Part shown: positions 23,964 to 31,600 of the stretch, piece by piece | How the letters are laid out: each line of letters opens with the position of its first letter | How positions within the stretch are numbered: the first letter of the stretch is position 1 | Origin: Geobacter sp. | Lineage (GTDB): Bacteria > Desulfobacterota > Desulfuromonadia > Geobacterales > Pseudopelobacteraceae | DNA length: 33,789 nucleotides | Assembly: GCA_003151775.1 (NCBI GenBank) | Contig: PLYK01000137.1 | Location: forward strand, 1 to 33,789 | Direction: 5' to 3' | Position numbers and translations under genes: made by a program | Notes under the pieces: generated by a model | What the model was told of the DNA's origin: nothing | Seen by the model: only the letters and a program-made list of their open reading frames with translations | Databases searched by the model: none

Positions 23964-25265
23964 ATGAATATTATCGTCGTTGGCCTCTCCCATAAGACCG
24001 CAACCGTTGAGATACGGGAAAAAGTGGCCTTTTCACCCAATCAGATCGAGAAACCGCTCCGTGAACTGGTCGCACTCGACGAGATCTTGGAAGGGGTGAT
24101 CGTCTCCACCTGCAACCGGGTCGAGATATACGCCACGACCCGCGACATCGCGGGCGGCATCGCCCGGGTCAAGCGCTTCATGGCCGAATACCATCATATC
24201 CCGTTTGAAACCCTCGAATCCCATCTCTACAGCTACCACTCCGAAGCCGCCATCCGCCACGTCTTCCGGGTTGCGTCAAGCCTGGACTCCATGGTCGTGG
24301 GAGAGCCCCAGATCCTGGGCCAGATAAAGACATCCTACGGTTATGCCGCGGAATACAAATCCTCCGGCATCATCCTGAACCGTTTCCTGCACAAGGCCTT
24401 TTCCGTTGCCAAACGGGTGCGCACCGAGACAAAAATCGCCTCTTCGGCCGTTTCCGTGGCCTTTGCCGCAGTGGAGCTGGCAAAAAAGATCCTCGGCAAT
24501 CTGTCCGACAAGACCGTGATGCTGATCGGCGCCGGCGAGATGTGCGAGCTGGCCGCCAAGCATTTCCTGAACAGCGGCGCCCGCGGCGTGATGGTGACCA
24601 ACCGCACCTTCGAGCGGGCCGAACGCCTGGCCGAAGAATTCGGCGGCGAGGCGGTGCGCTTCGAGGAACTCTTCCAGCATCTCCATCGGGCCGACATCGT
24701 CCTCTCCTCCACCGGCGCCCCCCATATCATCATCGGCCCCAAAGACGTGGAGGACGTGGTCAAGCGGCGCAAGTTCAAGCCTATGTTCTTCATCGACATC
24801 GCCGTGCCGAGGGACATCGACCCCAAGGTGGACGATCTGGAGAACGCCTATCTCTTTACGGTCGATAATCTGCAGGAGATCGTCCAGGCCAATCTGGCAC
24901 AGCGCAACCTGGAGGCTGAGAAGGCCGAAGAGATCATCAGCCGGGAGATCGGCCAGTTCTTCAAATGGCTCTCATCCCTGGAGGTCACGCCCACCATCGT
25001 TGCCCTGCGCAACCACTTCGACGAGATCCGCAAGGCGGAACTGGAAAAGACCCTGTCCAATTGGAAGGGTCTGCCCCCCGACGCCGAAAAACGCCTGGAA
25101 GCCCTGACCATGGCCATGATGAACAAACTGCTCCATACCCCCACCACGGTGTTGAAGAAGGCCGGCCAGGGGGGACGCGTCGATCTGTACGTGGATGGAT
25201 TGCGGCAACTTTTCGAGCTTGAAGCCGCTCCCGAAGAGGCTGAAGAGCTGGAACTCGAAGCGTGA
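23964..25265 (+). CDS. hemA: Glutamyl-tRNA reductase
   Basis: A 433-aa enzyme that reduces glutamyl-tRNA to glutamate-1-semialdehyde, the first step of C5-pathway tetrapyrrole synthesis. The catalytic Cys50 lies in [12 protein letters not shown]-terminal [32 protein letters not shown] and KRVRTETKI are typical, followed by the NADPH domain ([16 protein letters not shown]) and a C-terminal dimerisation helix region. An acidic tail ([10 protein letters not shown]) ends the protein. It starts 56 bp after the CcsB stop with an AAGG site about 12 bp upstream. Heme feedback on this enzyme is known in some bacteria; nothing here shows it directly. Confidence 0.96.
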   Translation: MNIIVVGLSHKTATVEIREKVAFSPNQIEKPLRELVALDEILEGVIVSTCNRVEIYATTRDIAGGIARVKRFMAEYHHIPFETLESHLYSYHSEAAIRHVFRVASSLDSMVVGEPQILGQIKTSYGYAAEYKSSGIILNRFLHKAFSVAKRVRTETKIASSAVSVAFAAVELAKKILGNLSDKTVMLIGAGEMCELAAKHFLNSGARGVMVTNRTFERAERLAEEFGGEAVRFEELFQHLHRADIVLSSTGAPHIIIGPKDVEDVVKRRKFKPMFFIDIAVPRDIDPKVDDLENAYLFTVDNLQEIVQANLAQRNLEAEKAEEIISREIGQFFKWLSSLEVTPTIVALRNHFDEIRKAELEKTLSNWKGLPPDAEKRLEALTMAMMNKLLHTPTTVLKKAGQGGRVDLYVDGLRQLFELEAAPEEAEELELEA

Positions 25266-25340
25266 GGCTGACGGAAAGATGTCGATTTTTGCAAGAACCT
25301 CATTGAATGTTTGAATTTTCCCGAGAAATGGAGATGGATT

Positions 25341-26291
25341 ATGCCCCCCAAACAGTTACGTATCGGCACCCGCGCCAGCCAGCTGGCCCTCTGGCAGGCC
25401 AACTGGGTCAAGTCCGAGCTGGAGAAGCGATACCCCGGCATGGAGGTCACCCTGACCAAGATCAAGACCATCGGCGACAAGATCCTTGACGTGCCCCTGG
25501 CCCAGGTCGGCGGCAAAGGGCTGTTCGTCAAGGAGATCGAAGAGGCCATGCTACGGGGTGAGATCGATATCGCCGTGCACAGCATGAAGGATGTTCCCAC
25601 CGACTTCCCGGAGGGGCTGGGGCTCTTCTGCATCACCGAGCGGGAAGACCCGCGCGACGCCGTCATCTCCCGCAACGTCAGGTTCAGCGATCTGCCACGG
25701 GGAGCCCGCATCGGCACCAGCGCCCTGCGCCGCCAGGCCCAGCTTTTGAAAGTGCGCCCCGACCTGCAGATGGTCATTATCCGCGGCAATGTGGAAACCC
25801 GCATCCGCAAGCTGGAAGACGAAAAACTGGATGCCGTCATCCTGGCCGCAGCCGGCTTGAAAAGGCTCGGCTTCACCGAAAAGGTCGCCGAGTACCTGGA
25901 CACGGAACTCTCCATCCCGGCCATCGGCCAGGGGGCGCTGGGGATCGAGTGCCGCCTGGACGATGCCGTGATCACGGAGACCATCGATTTCTTCAACCAT
26001 CCCGACACCAGCCATGCGGTGCGGGCCGAGCGCGCCCTGCTGAAACGCTGCGAGGGGGGGTGCCAAGTGCCCATCGCGGCCCACGGGACGGTCACTGGCG
26101 GCGCGTTGCGCCTGGTGGGCTTCATTGCCGCGGTTGACGGCCAGCGCTCCGTGCGGGGCGAGGTCAGCGGACCGGTCGGAGAATACGAGAAGCTGGGCAT
26201 CCAACTGGCGGACCGGCTTCTTGCCGAGGGGGGCAAGGCGATCCTTGAAGAGGTCTATGAGAGGGAGATAGCCGCCCCTTCGCATCCATGA
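25341..26291 (+). CDS. hemC: Porphobilinogen deaminase (hydroxymethylbilane synthase)
   Basis: A 316-aa enzyme that joins four porphobilinogens into hydroxymethylbilane. Motifs: RIGTRASQLALWQA, the catalytic-site VHSMKDVPTDFPEGL, GTSALRRQAQL and RGNVETRIRKL; the dipyrromethane cofactor is held by Cys241 in EGGCQVPIAAHG. I chose the ATG at MPPKQL, which has GGAG 7 bp upstream and fits family length; a frame beginning ten codons earlier has no good site. The stop overlaps the cobA-hemD start (ATGA). All catalytic residues I can recognise are present. Confidence 0.96.
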   Translation: MPPKQLRIGTRASQLALWQANWVKSELEKRYPGMEVTLTKIKTIGDKILDVPLAQVGGKGLFVKEIEEAMLRGEIDIAVHSMKDVPTDFPEGLGLFCITEREDPRDAVISRNVRFSDLPRGARIGTSALRRQAQLLKVRPDLQMVIIRGNVETRIRKLEDEKLDAVILAAAGLKRLGFTEKVAEYLDTELSIPAIGQGALGIECRLDDAVITETIDFFNHPDTSHAVRAERALLKRCEGGCQVPIAAHGTVTGGALRLVGFIAAVDGQRSVRGEVSGPVGEYEKLGIQLADRLLAEGGKAILEEVYEREIAAPSHP

Positions 26292-27844
26292 ACAAGCCAT
26301 CGCGTCATACCGGCATGATTTACCTGGTCGGCGCCGGCCCCGGCGATCCGGGGCTGATCACTCTCAAGGGAATGGAGTGCCTGCAACGGGCCCAGGTGGT
26401 GATCTACGATTACCTGGCCAACGAACAACTCCTGGACCATGCGCCGGATGACGCGGAGTTGATCTACGCCGGCAAGATCGGCGGACGTCACAACCAGGAC
26501 CAGGAGGAGATCAACCGCCTGCTGGTGGAAATGGGGCGCGAGGGGAAGATCGTGGTCCGTCTCAAGGGAGGCGACCCCTTCGTGTTCGGGCGGGGCGGCG
26601 AGGAATGCGAGGCGCTGAGCGAGGCGGGGATACCCTTCCAGGTCGTGCCGGGGGTTACCGCCGCCGTAGGCGCGGCGGCCTACAGCGGCATCCCCCTGAC
26701 CCACCGGGATTTCACCGCCTCGGTGGCCTTTGTCACCGGCCAGGAGGGAAAGGACAAGGACGGGTCGGCCATTGACTGGGATCGCCTCTCCCTGGGTAAC
26801 GGCACGGTGGTCTTTTACATGGGGGTCACCACCCTGCGGCGGAACATGGAACGCTTGATGCGGCACGGCAGGAGCCCCCGGACGCCCGTGGCGCTGGTGC
26901 GCTGGGGAACGGTTCCGTCTCAACAGGTTTTGACCGGGACCCTGGCCGACATCGCCGACCGGGCCGAGGCCGCCGGCTTCAAGCCGCCGGCCGTGACCAT
27001 TGTCGGCGAGGTGGTTGGCCTGAGAGACAAGCTGGCGTGGTTCGACAATCGTCCGCTCTCCGGCCGCAAGATCCTGGTGACGCGTGCCGCCGACCAGGCC
27101 GGCGAATTTTCCGCAATGCTGGCCGGCCATGGGGCGATGGTCATCGAATGCCCCACCATAAGGCTGGTGGACCCGGAATCCTGGGAACCGCTGGATGCCG
27201 CCATCCGGGGCATGGGCGGCTATGACTGGCTGGTGCTGACCTCGGCCAATGCGGTGCGCCGTTTCTTTCAGCGCCTTGCTCTGCTGGGGCTGGATGCCAG
27301 GGCGATGGGAACCTGCCGGGTCTGCGCGGTGGGGCCAAAGACGGCCGAGGCGATACGCGCCTGCGGCATCCGTCCCGACCTCGTGCCCTCGGATTATAAG
27401 GCGGAAGGGGTGGTGGCGGAATTCGCGAAGCTGGACATGAACGGCGCCAGGGTGCTGTTCCCCCGCGCCGACAAGGCCCGCGAGGTCATCCCCTGCGAGC
27501 TGAAGCGCCTGGGCGCCCAGGTTGACAGCCCGGTGGCGTACCGTAACGTGATGCCGGACAGGCTGCCGCACGAAGCCCTCTTCGCCCTCGAAAAGCGCAC
27601 CGTCGATTGCATCACGTTTACCTCGTCATCCACCGTTCACAACCTGGCCCACATGTTGGGCAGCGACCTATTGGTGGACATGCTGAAGGGGGTTTTAGTG
27701 GCCAGTATCGGGGCAATTACCTCAAAGGCCTGCCGCGAACTGGGGCTCAAGGTTGACATCGAGCCGCCCCGTTCGACGCTGGAATGTCTCGCCGAAGAGA
27801 TAGAACGCCACTTCCATTCTCCCACCCCGCAGAACTCACCGTGA
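26288..27844 (+). CDS. cobA-hemD: Uroporphyrinogen-III C-methyltransferase / uroporphyrinogen-III synthase fusion (CobA-HemD)
   Basis: A 518-aa bifunctional protein. Residues about 10-250 are SUMT (CobA): VGAGPGDPGLITLKG, the RLKGGDPFVFGRGGEE motif, VPGVTAAVGAAAYSGIPLTHR and FYMGV. Residues about 260-510 are uroporphyrinogen-III synthase: GRKILVTRAADQAGEF, YDWLVLTSANAVRRFF, CAVGPKTAEAI and ITFTSSSTVHNL. It closes hydroxymethylbilane to uroporphyrinogen III and methylates it to precorrin-2, the substrate of the dehydrogenase at the start of this operon. The fusion is common in this bacterial group. Start and preceding stop overlap as ATGA. Confidence 0.95.
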   Translation: MNKPSRHTGMIYLVGAGPGDPGLITLKGMECLQRAQVVIYDYLANEQLLDHAPDDAELIYAGKIGGRHNQDQEEINRLLVEMGREGKIVVRLKGGDPFVFGRGGEECEALSEAGIPFQVVPGVTAAVGAAAYSGIPLTHRDFTASVAFVTGQEGKDKDGSAIDWDRLSLGNGTVVFYMGVTTLRRNMERLMRHGRSPRTPVALVRWGTVPSQQVLTGTLADIADRAEAAGFKPPAVTIVGEVVGLRDKLAWFDNRPLSGRKILVTRAADQAGEFSAMLAGHGAMVIECPTIRLVDPESWEPLDAAIRGMGGYDWLVLTSANAVRRFFQRLALLGLDARAMGTCRVCAVGPKTAEAIRACGIRPDLVPSDYKAEGVVAEFAKLDMNGARVLFPRADKAREVIPCELKRLGAQVDSPVAYRNVMPDRLPHEALFALEKRTVDCITFTSSSTVHNLAHMLGSDLLVDMLKGVLVASIGAITSKACRELGLKVDIEPPRSTLECLAEEIERHFHSPTPQNSP

Positions 27845-27897
27845 CAAGACCGGAATCAATCGTAAAATCAGGATACTCATTATTTTCACAATCTATT

Positions 27898-27913
27898 TGT
27901 AACAAATGTCACA
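27898..27913. promoter_or_regulatory. CRP/FNR-family-like operator upstream of the Spy-like gene
   Basis: TGTAA-N6-TCACA matches the CRP-type consensus TGTGA-N6-TCACA at nine of ten positions. It overlaps a perfect short palindrome, ATTTGT-A-ACAAAT (27895-27907). It lies about 60 bp before the start codon, a sensible distance for control of that gene. The regulator is unknown. Confidence 0.4.
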
Positions 27914-27974
27914 CCGGAACCGTCTTCTTTTTGTATGAGGTGAATCAACGCTTGAAAACAAAAGGAGAAACAGT

Positions 27975-28538
27975 ATGAAACAGTTGGCCAGATTGGCAGC
28001 AGTCATCGGTGCAATCGCTCTCTTGGGCACGGGTGCTTTCGCTATGGGGCCGGAGGGGGCTGAACATCCCGACCACCACGGGTGCGGGTGCGAACAGAAA
28101 CATGCCGGACATGGGGGGATGAGGCATGATTTCAAAAAGTTCCCATGGATTCTCAAGGAGAAGCTGGGATTGACCGGGAAACAGGCGGGCGAGATCTCCG
28201 ACATCATGGAAGCGGAACATGCAAAGGCGAAACCGCTTTTCGAGGCGATCCATAAGGAGCGCAAGACCTTGATGGATGTTTCGATGCATGGCAGCCAGGC
28301 TGCCATCAAGGATCAGGCGGGAAAACTTGCCAATGCGATAGCAGCGTTGGCGATCCACCATGCAGAGGTTCATAAGCGCATCGCAGCCGTCATGACAAAA
28401 GAGCAGGCTGAAAAGTTTGAGAAGATGGCCGAAGAATTCGGCAAGCATGGCAAGCCCACCTGCCATCATGAGAAAGAGCAACATGAGCACCATGAGATGT
28501 CCGAACATCATCATCATGGCGAAGAGAAGGACAAATGA
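27975..28538 (+). CDS. His-rich Spy/CpxP-like periplasmic protein
   Basis: A 187-aa exported protein: signal peptide (MKQLARLAAVIGAIALLGTG, cleaved near AFA), then a His/Cys-rich segment (HPDHHGCGCEQKHAGHGG), a helical core with an LTxxQ-type motif (LGLTGKQAGEI; VMTKEQAEKFEK), and a His-rich tail ending in HHEMSEHHHHGEEKDK. The core resembles Spy/CpxP envelope-stress proteins, which act as periplasmic chaperones or sensors, and the His clusters suggest metal (Ni, Cu, Zn or Co) binding, as in CnrX/ZraP relatives. An AAAGGAG site precedes the ATG. It follows the heme operon by 130 bp with its own candidate operator. Metal and function are not shown by sequence. Confidence 0.75.
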   Translation: MKQLARLAAVIGAIALLGTGAFAMGPEGAEHPDHHGCGCEQKHAGHGGMRHDFKKFPWILKEKLGLTGKQAGEISDIMEAEHAKAKPLFEAIHKERKTLMDVSMHGSQAAIKDQAGKLANAIAALAIHHAEVHKRIAAVMTKEQAEKFEKMAEEFGKHGKPTCHHEKEQHEHHEMSEHHHHGEEKDK

Positions 28539-28662
28539 TACCGAGCTGCAATCAAAATGATGAGCAGGCGGCAAGGAGAAGGCAACGCAGGCGTAGTTAA
28601 ATACTACGTTGAGGAGCCGACGACGAAGCCAACGAACTCAGCGTTTGATTGCGACGTGGTAT
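28538..28662. repeat. Palindromic dispersed-type element A
   Basis: About 125 bp with imperfect terminal inverted repeats (ATACC...GCAATCAAA at left; the complement TTTGATTGC...GGTAT at right) and a central hairpin CGTAGT-TAAAT-ACTACG at 28592-28608, at the exact middle. It begins on the last base of the Spy-like gene's stop codon. The centre (GCAGGCGTA...TACGT) resembles that of the element at 32050-32193. Confidence 0.6.
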
Positions 28663-28702
28663 GATCGATCTGAAGGGTTAGGTTGGCAGGTTTCATGTAA
28701 GG

Positions 28703-28745
28703 AAAAAGAAAGGGCCGGGATATTTTGTCTCGGCCCTTTCTTTTT
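28703..28745 (+). terminator. Strong intrinsic terminator
   Basis: A perfect 15-bp stem (AAAAAGAAAGGGCCG against CGGCCCTTTCTTTTT) with a 13-base loop. The A- and T-rich stem ends can serve as tails on either strand. It closes transcription from the Spy-like side and insulates the toxin-antitoxin promoter just downstream. Confidence 0.88.
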
Positions 28746-28753
28746 GTTTCTTC

Positions 28754-28806
28754 AACGTATACTTGACACAGGGAAACTCTTTAACGTACACTCAAAACGT
28801 ACACTT
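28754..28806 (+). promoter_or_regulatory. Toxin-antitoxin promoter with three operator-like repeats
   Basis: TTGACA at 28763-28768 pairs with TACACT 18 bp downstream. Three copies of AACGTAYACTY occur at 28754-28764, 28783-28793 and 28796-28806, over and beside the promoter. Such iterated sites are where Phd-family antitoxins usually bind to repress their own operon. Confidence 0.6.
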
Positions 28807-28819
28807 AAGGAGGTTTTTC

Positions 28820-29059
28820 ATGCTTGAAGTTTCAGTCACCACATTTCGAAAGCACATTCCAGATTATCTTGGCAGGGTTCGTAAAGGTGAAGATATTTCA
28901 CTTACCTCGCGGGGCAAAGTCATTGCCCGACTTCTACCCCCCGCTGATGAACGCTTGAGTGCGCAGGAACAACTGGCGGCGCTTCGCGGCATCAGTCATA
29001 TCGGCGATGTCACCGCTCCCATTGATGTGGATTGGGAGGCCGACCGTGCTGATTCTTGA
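28820..29059 (+). CDS. Phd/YefM-family antitoxin
   Basis: A 79-aa protein with the N-terminal Phd/YefM fold: VSVTTFRKHIPDYLGRVRKGEDISLTSRGKVIARLLP, the typical strand-helix-helix-strand with 'sRGkviA.L'. The C-terminal 40 residues (ERLSAQEQLAALRG... then VDWEADRADS) would wrap and block the toxin. AAGGAGG precedes the ATG at good spacing. It should neutralise the downstream PIN toxin and repress their promoter. The toxin start lies within its last codons (14-bp overlap), so they are coupled. All family features look intact. Confidence 0.88.
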   Translation: MLEVSVTTFRKHIPDYLGRVRKGEDISLTSRGKVIARLLPPADERLSAQEQLAALRGISHIGDVTAPIDVDWEADRADS

Positions 29060-29441
29060 CACCTGCGCCATTGTGTTTGACTCCCTTGATCCAGGTCGGC
29101 TCAGCAAGAAGGCCGCAGTTGCAATTGCACAAGCTGATGATGCCGGGGCGCTGGCGTGTTGCGATATTTCACTGTGGGAGATCGCAATGCTGATTTCGAA
29201 AGGGCGACTCGACCCTGGTGCTGATTCCCAAAAATACATCCAGCTTGTTTTGGCGGCGCGGGCAATCAAGGTATTGCCCATAACACCGGAGATAGCCGCC
29301 AGGAGTGCTCAACCGCAGTTTTGCCCTCATGGAGACCCCGCAGACAGGATAATAGCGGCAAGCGCTATCATCAATAGATCAAAATTGGTGACATCAGACC
29401 AAAAGCTGGGAGCAGTCGCCAGCCTGCACATAGTCTGGTAA
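29046..29441 (+). CDS. PIN-domain toxin, VapC type
   Basis: A 131-aa PIN-domain RNase. The metal-binding acidic residues are in place: Asp5 (LILDTCA), Glu45 (SLWEIAML), Asp100 (GDPADRIIAASA) and Asp118 (VTSDQK). Such toxins cleave tRNA or rRNA when the antitoxin is lost. I chose the GTG start because GGGAGG lies 6 bp upstream and the protein then begins in the first PIN strand; longer frames have no fit. It overlaps the antitoxin gene. No frameshift or missing catalytic residue is seen, so the module is probably active. Confidence 0.88.
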   Translation: MLILDTCAIVFDSLDPGRLSKKAAVAIAQADDAGALACCDISLWEIAMLISKGRLDPGADSQKYIQLVLAARAIKVLPITPEIAARSAQPQFCPHGDPADRIIAASAIINRSKLVTSDQKLGAVASLHIVW

Positions 29442-29514
29442 CACATAAAAGAAGGGGTGATTGGCCCAGCCACAACATATTCAACAAGCGATTGACAGGA
29501 ATTTATCGTGCGGA

Positions 29515-29889
29515 TCAAACCACCACGGCCTGCAACTGAATCCTGTCTGCCATTGCCCGAACGAATTTCTGTCGTCCATGACCGGGAAGAGGAACTTCTT
29601 CAATATTGAGCAGACCGGCCGCAACGAGGATATCGACATCTTTTTTGACCGAGCTTCTGTCGCGATGCAGGCGTTGTGCGATGGCAGTAATAGAGGATGG
29701 ATCAGCCTTGGCGGCGCGGAACAGTTCGAGCCTGGCCGGAGTCATGACGGCGAACATATCCCCAGGGTCTTCAAAGGTAAGCGTGAATTCGGGTTTTGGA
29801 ACTTCGCCGAGATCGATTCCCCTTGCAATTTCGCGTACACGTGCGAAATATTCTTCGGTTGTTCCTGTCTTAACGGTTACATTGCGCAT
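29515..29889 (-). CDS. TumA-like antitoxin / MarR-type winged-helix protein
   Basis: A 124-aa DNA-binding protein: an N-terminal segment (TTEEYFARVREIARGIDLGE), a strand region (FTLTFEDPGDMFAVMTPARLELFRA), then a winged-helix reading head with ITAIAQRLHRDRSSVKKDVDILVAAGLL. This layout is that of the helix-turn-helix antitoxins encoded downstream of TumE-like (DUF6516) toxins. GGAGG sits 6 bp before the ATG. Its start overlaps the 3' end of the truncated TumE-like gene by 20 bp. Without its toxin it may persist as an orphan regulator. It converges on the PIN toxin gene, 73 bp apart. Confidence 0.75.
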   Translation of the reverse strand: MRNVTVKTGTTEEYFARVREIARGIDLGEVPKPEFTLTFEDPGDMFAVMTPARLELFRAAKADPSSITAIAQRLHRDRSSVKKDVDILVAAGLLNIEEVPLPGHGRQKFVRAMADRIQLQAVVV

Positions 29890-30058
29890 TGTATTCCTCC
29901 AGCGCCACGGCCCATTCCCGTTCAAAGCGCTGTTCGATTTCCTCAAAGCCCGTGGTATCCACCGGCTCGACAAACCCTTTGAAATGTCGATGATGCCTGT
30001 GTTTGTTGTCATATCCAACAACCCGGCCATTGTCGCCACTGAAAATCAAGTGATCGAA
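29870..30058 (-). pseudogene. TumE-like (DUF6516) toxin, 5'-truncated
   Basis: The minus strand reads FDHLIFSGDNGRVVGYDNKH, RHHRHFKGFVEPVDTTGFEE and IEQRFEREWAVALEEYN before TAA, which matches the C-terminal half of TumE-family toxins (the 'GYDN.H..HHRH' and 'FEREW' motifs). An in-frame TAA lies immediately upstream and there is no ATG or ribosome site; the tRNA-Ala gene begins 41 bp further on. The N-terminal strand-rich half is missing, apparently lost by a rearrangement against the tRNA. A TTG start at 30049 would give only the C-terminal part. Confidence 0.65.
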
Positions 30059-30099
30059 TTAAAAGGGTCATGGCAAAAACCATAACCCCTCGGTTTATC

Positions 30100-30175
30100 T
30101 GGTGGAGCTGATCGGGATCGAACCGACGGCCTATGCGTTGCGAACGCATCGCTCTCCCAACTGAGCTACAGCCCC
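30100..30175 (-). tRNA. tRNA-Ala (anticodon CGC)
   Basis: A 76-base cloverleaf read on the minus strand: GGGGCTG acceptor arm pairing with CAGCTCC, including the G3:U70 wobble that identifies alanine tRNAs; D-arm TAGCTCAGTTGGGAGA; anticodon loop TTCGCAA with CGC at 30142-30140; T-arm GGTTCGATCC; discriminator A and an encoded CCA end. It decodes GCG. The downstream side abuts the truncated TumE-like gene. Confidence 0.96.
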
Positions 30176-30188
30176 AGATTATGTGATT

Positions 30189-31556
30189 CTAGTGTGCTTC
30201 CGCCTGCTGCAAGGTTACGGTGAACATTGCTCCATTGCCCTCGTTCCTCGCTTCGATACTGCCGCCATGATTCTGCAAGATGCGGTTGACGATGGCAAGC
30301 CCCAAGCCGGTGCCGTTCGGTTTGGTAGTGTAAAAGGGGTTGAAGATCTTCGGCAGCATGTCGGCCGGTATGCCGCCGCCCGAATCCTGTATGCTAACCA
30401 ATATGCATTTTTTGTCAAGGGATACTTTTCCGAGTGAAACGTGGAGCGAGCCTCCGTCAGGCATCGCTTCGCAGGCGTTCAGCATGAGGTTCAGGAAGAC
30501 CTGCTTGAGCTGATGCGCGTCGCCCAGGGTCGTCCAGGGGCCGCTTTCAAACGATCTGGCGAGCGTGATGCCATGATCCTCTAGGGTCGTGGCGCAGCTT
30601 GCAAAACAATCAATCAGGATCTCGCCCACGTCGCAGATGTTGCAGCAGATGGCCGGCTTGCGCGAGAATGCCAGGAGATCGGCCAGCATCTGCTCCAGCC
30701 GGCCGATCTCCTTCACGATGGTGTCGGCGTACTGATGTTCGCGGGAATCACTGGGGAGCCCCTTGACCAGACGCCCGGCAAAGCCGCCGATGGTGACGAG
30801 CGGGTTTTTTAGTTCATGGGCCAGGTTTGCCACCATCTCGCCGATGGCAGCCAGGCGCTTGCCATGGACGAGGCGTTCGCGGGCATCGCGCAGGCTGGCG
30901 TGGGCCTCTTCGACCCGGTTGTAGAGTATGGAGTTTTCAACCGCCATGCCGGCCTGATTGGCGATGAGCTGAAGAAAATGCAGGTCGTCGTGGTCGATCG
31001 CCTTGTTGGATGCGGGGTTATCCACGACTATGATCCCCAGGGCCTTGCCACGGGCAACGAGGGGGGCAACGGCAAAGGCGGTGACACCGAGACGATGGAT
31101 AAAATCACAGGCCTCGCAGACCTGGCAGCCGTCTTCGCCCGGTGCGTAGAGGCGGTGCTCGTGGATGACGCGCCGGATAATGGCGCAATCCACGCTGGCC
31201 TCGATGCGGGTGGAGCGGACGTGTTTCGAAAAGGCCGACTCCCGCTGGTGGTCAATGACATCATCATCGATATCCCAGCGGCTGCTGAGTGCGTCTTCTC
31301 CCTCCACCACCCTCAGCCCTCCGACGGTGTCCTGCGTAACGCCGAGCATGCCCAGCAACATGCCCGTTTTTTCGTTGCGCAAAAACAGCATGGCCCGCTC
31401 GAAGAGCATGGTACTGCCGGAGGTGAGGCCGGTGAGAATGAGATGGGTCAGCTTGTTGAGACGGATGGTGGACAACATGGTATTACTGAACTGGTAAAGG
31501 ATCGTCAGTTCATCCAGTTGCTTTGCGGCCTGTATGGGAGGGGTGCAGGCTTCCAT
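30189..31556 (-). CDS. GAF-domain sensor histidine kinase
   Basis: A 455-aa cytoplasmic kinase without membrane helices. A GAF domain spans about residues 18-215, followed by a short coiled coil, HisKA with phospho-His247 in ANLAHELKNPLVTIGG, and a HATPase with NLMLNACEAMPDGG, DSGGGIP and GTGLGLAIVNRIL. The GAF region carries a Cys cluster, CQVCEAC at 144-150, plus Cys124, which could bind a metal, iron-sulfur centre or sense redox. I chose the ATG at MEACTPP because AGGT lies upstream at good spacing and the domain begins soon after. It follows the dksA-like gene by 44 bp on the same strand; no response regulator is adjacent. Confidence 0.9.
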   Translation of the reverse strand: MEACTPPIQAAKQLDELTILYQFSNTMLSTIRLNKLTHLILTGLTSGSTMLFERAMLFLRNEKTGMLLGMLGVTQDTVGGLRVVEGEDALSSRWDIDDDVIDHQRESAFSKHVRSTRIEASVDCAIIRRVIHEHRLYAPGEDGCQVCEACDFIHRLGVTAFAVAPLVARGKALGIIVVDNPASNKAIDHDDLHFLQLIANQAGMAVENSILYNRVEEAHASLRDARERLVHGKRLAAIGEMVANLAHELKNPLVTIGGFAGRLVKGLPSDSREHQYADTIVKEIGRLEQMLADLLAFSRKPAICCNICDVGEILIDCFASCATTLEDHGITLARSFESGPWTTLGDAHQLKQVFLNLMLNACEAMPDGGSLHVSLGKVSLDKKCILVSIQDSGGGIPADMLPKIFNPFYTTKPNGTGLGLAIVNRILQNHGGSIEARNEGNGAMFTVTLQQAEAH

Positions 31557-31600
31557 GTCGACACCTGCCGCAGGGTATGCGGGGGGAATTGGTCGTATGC

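Noticed and set aside
24848-26236. A 462-codon minus-strand frame opposite hemA and hemC
   Set aside because: Serine/arginine-rich shadow of well-identified GC-rich genes on the plus strand.
29606-30085. A 159-codon plus-strand open frame opposite the TumA/TumE region
   Set aside because: It is antisense to clear TumA- and TumE-like coding sequence and has no ribosome site or recognisable domain.
30100-30175. tRNA-Ala 3' end as the attachment site of an integrated element in this window
   Set aside because: No second copy of the tRNA 3' sequence and no integrase gene are visible in the window.
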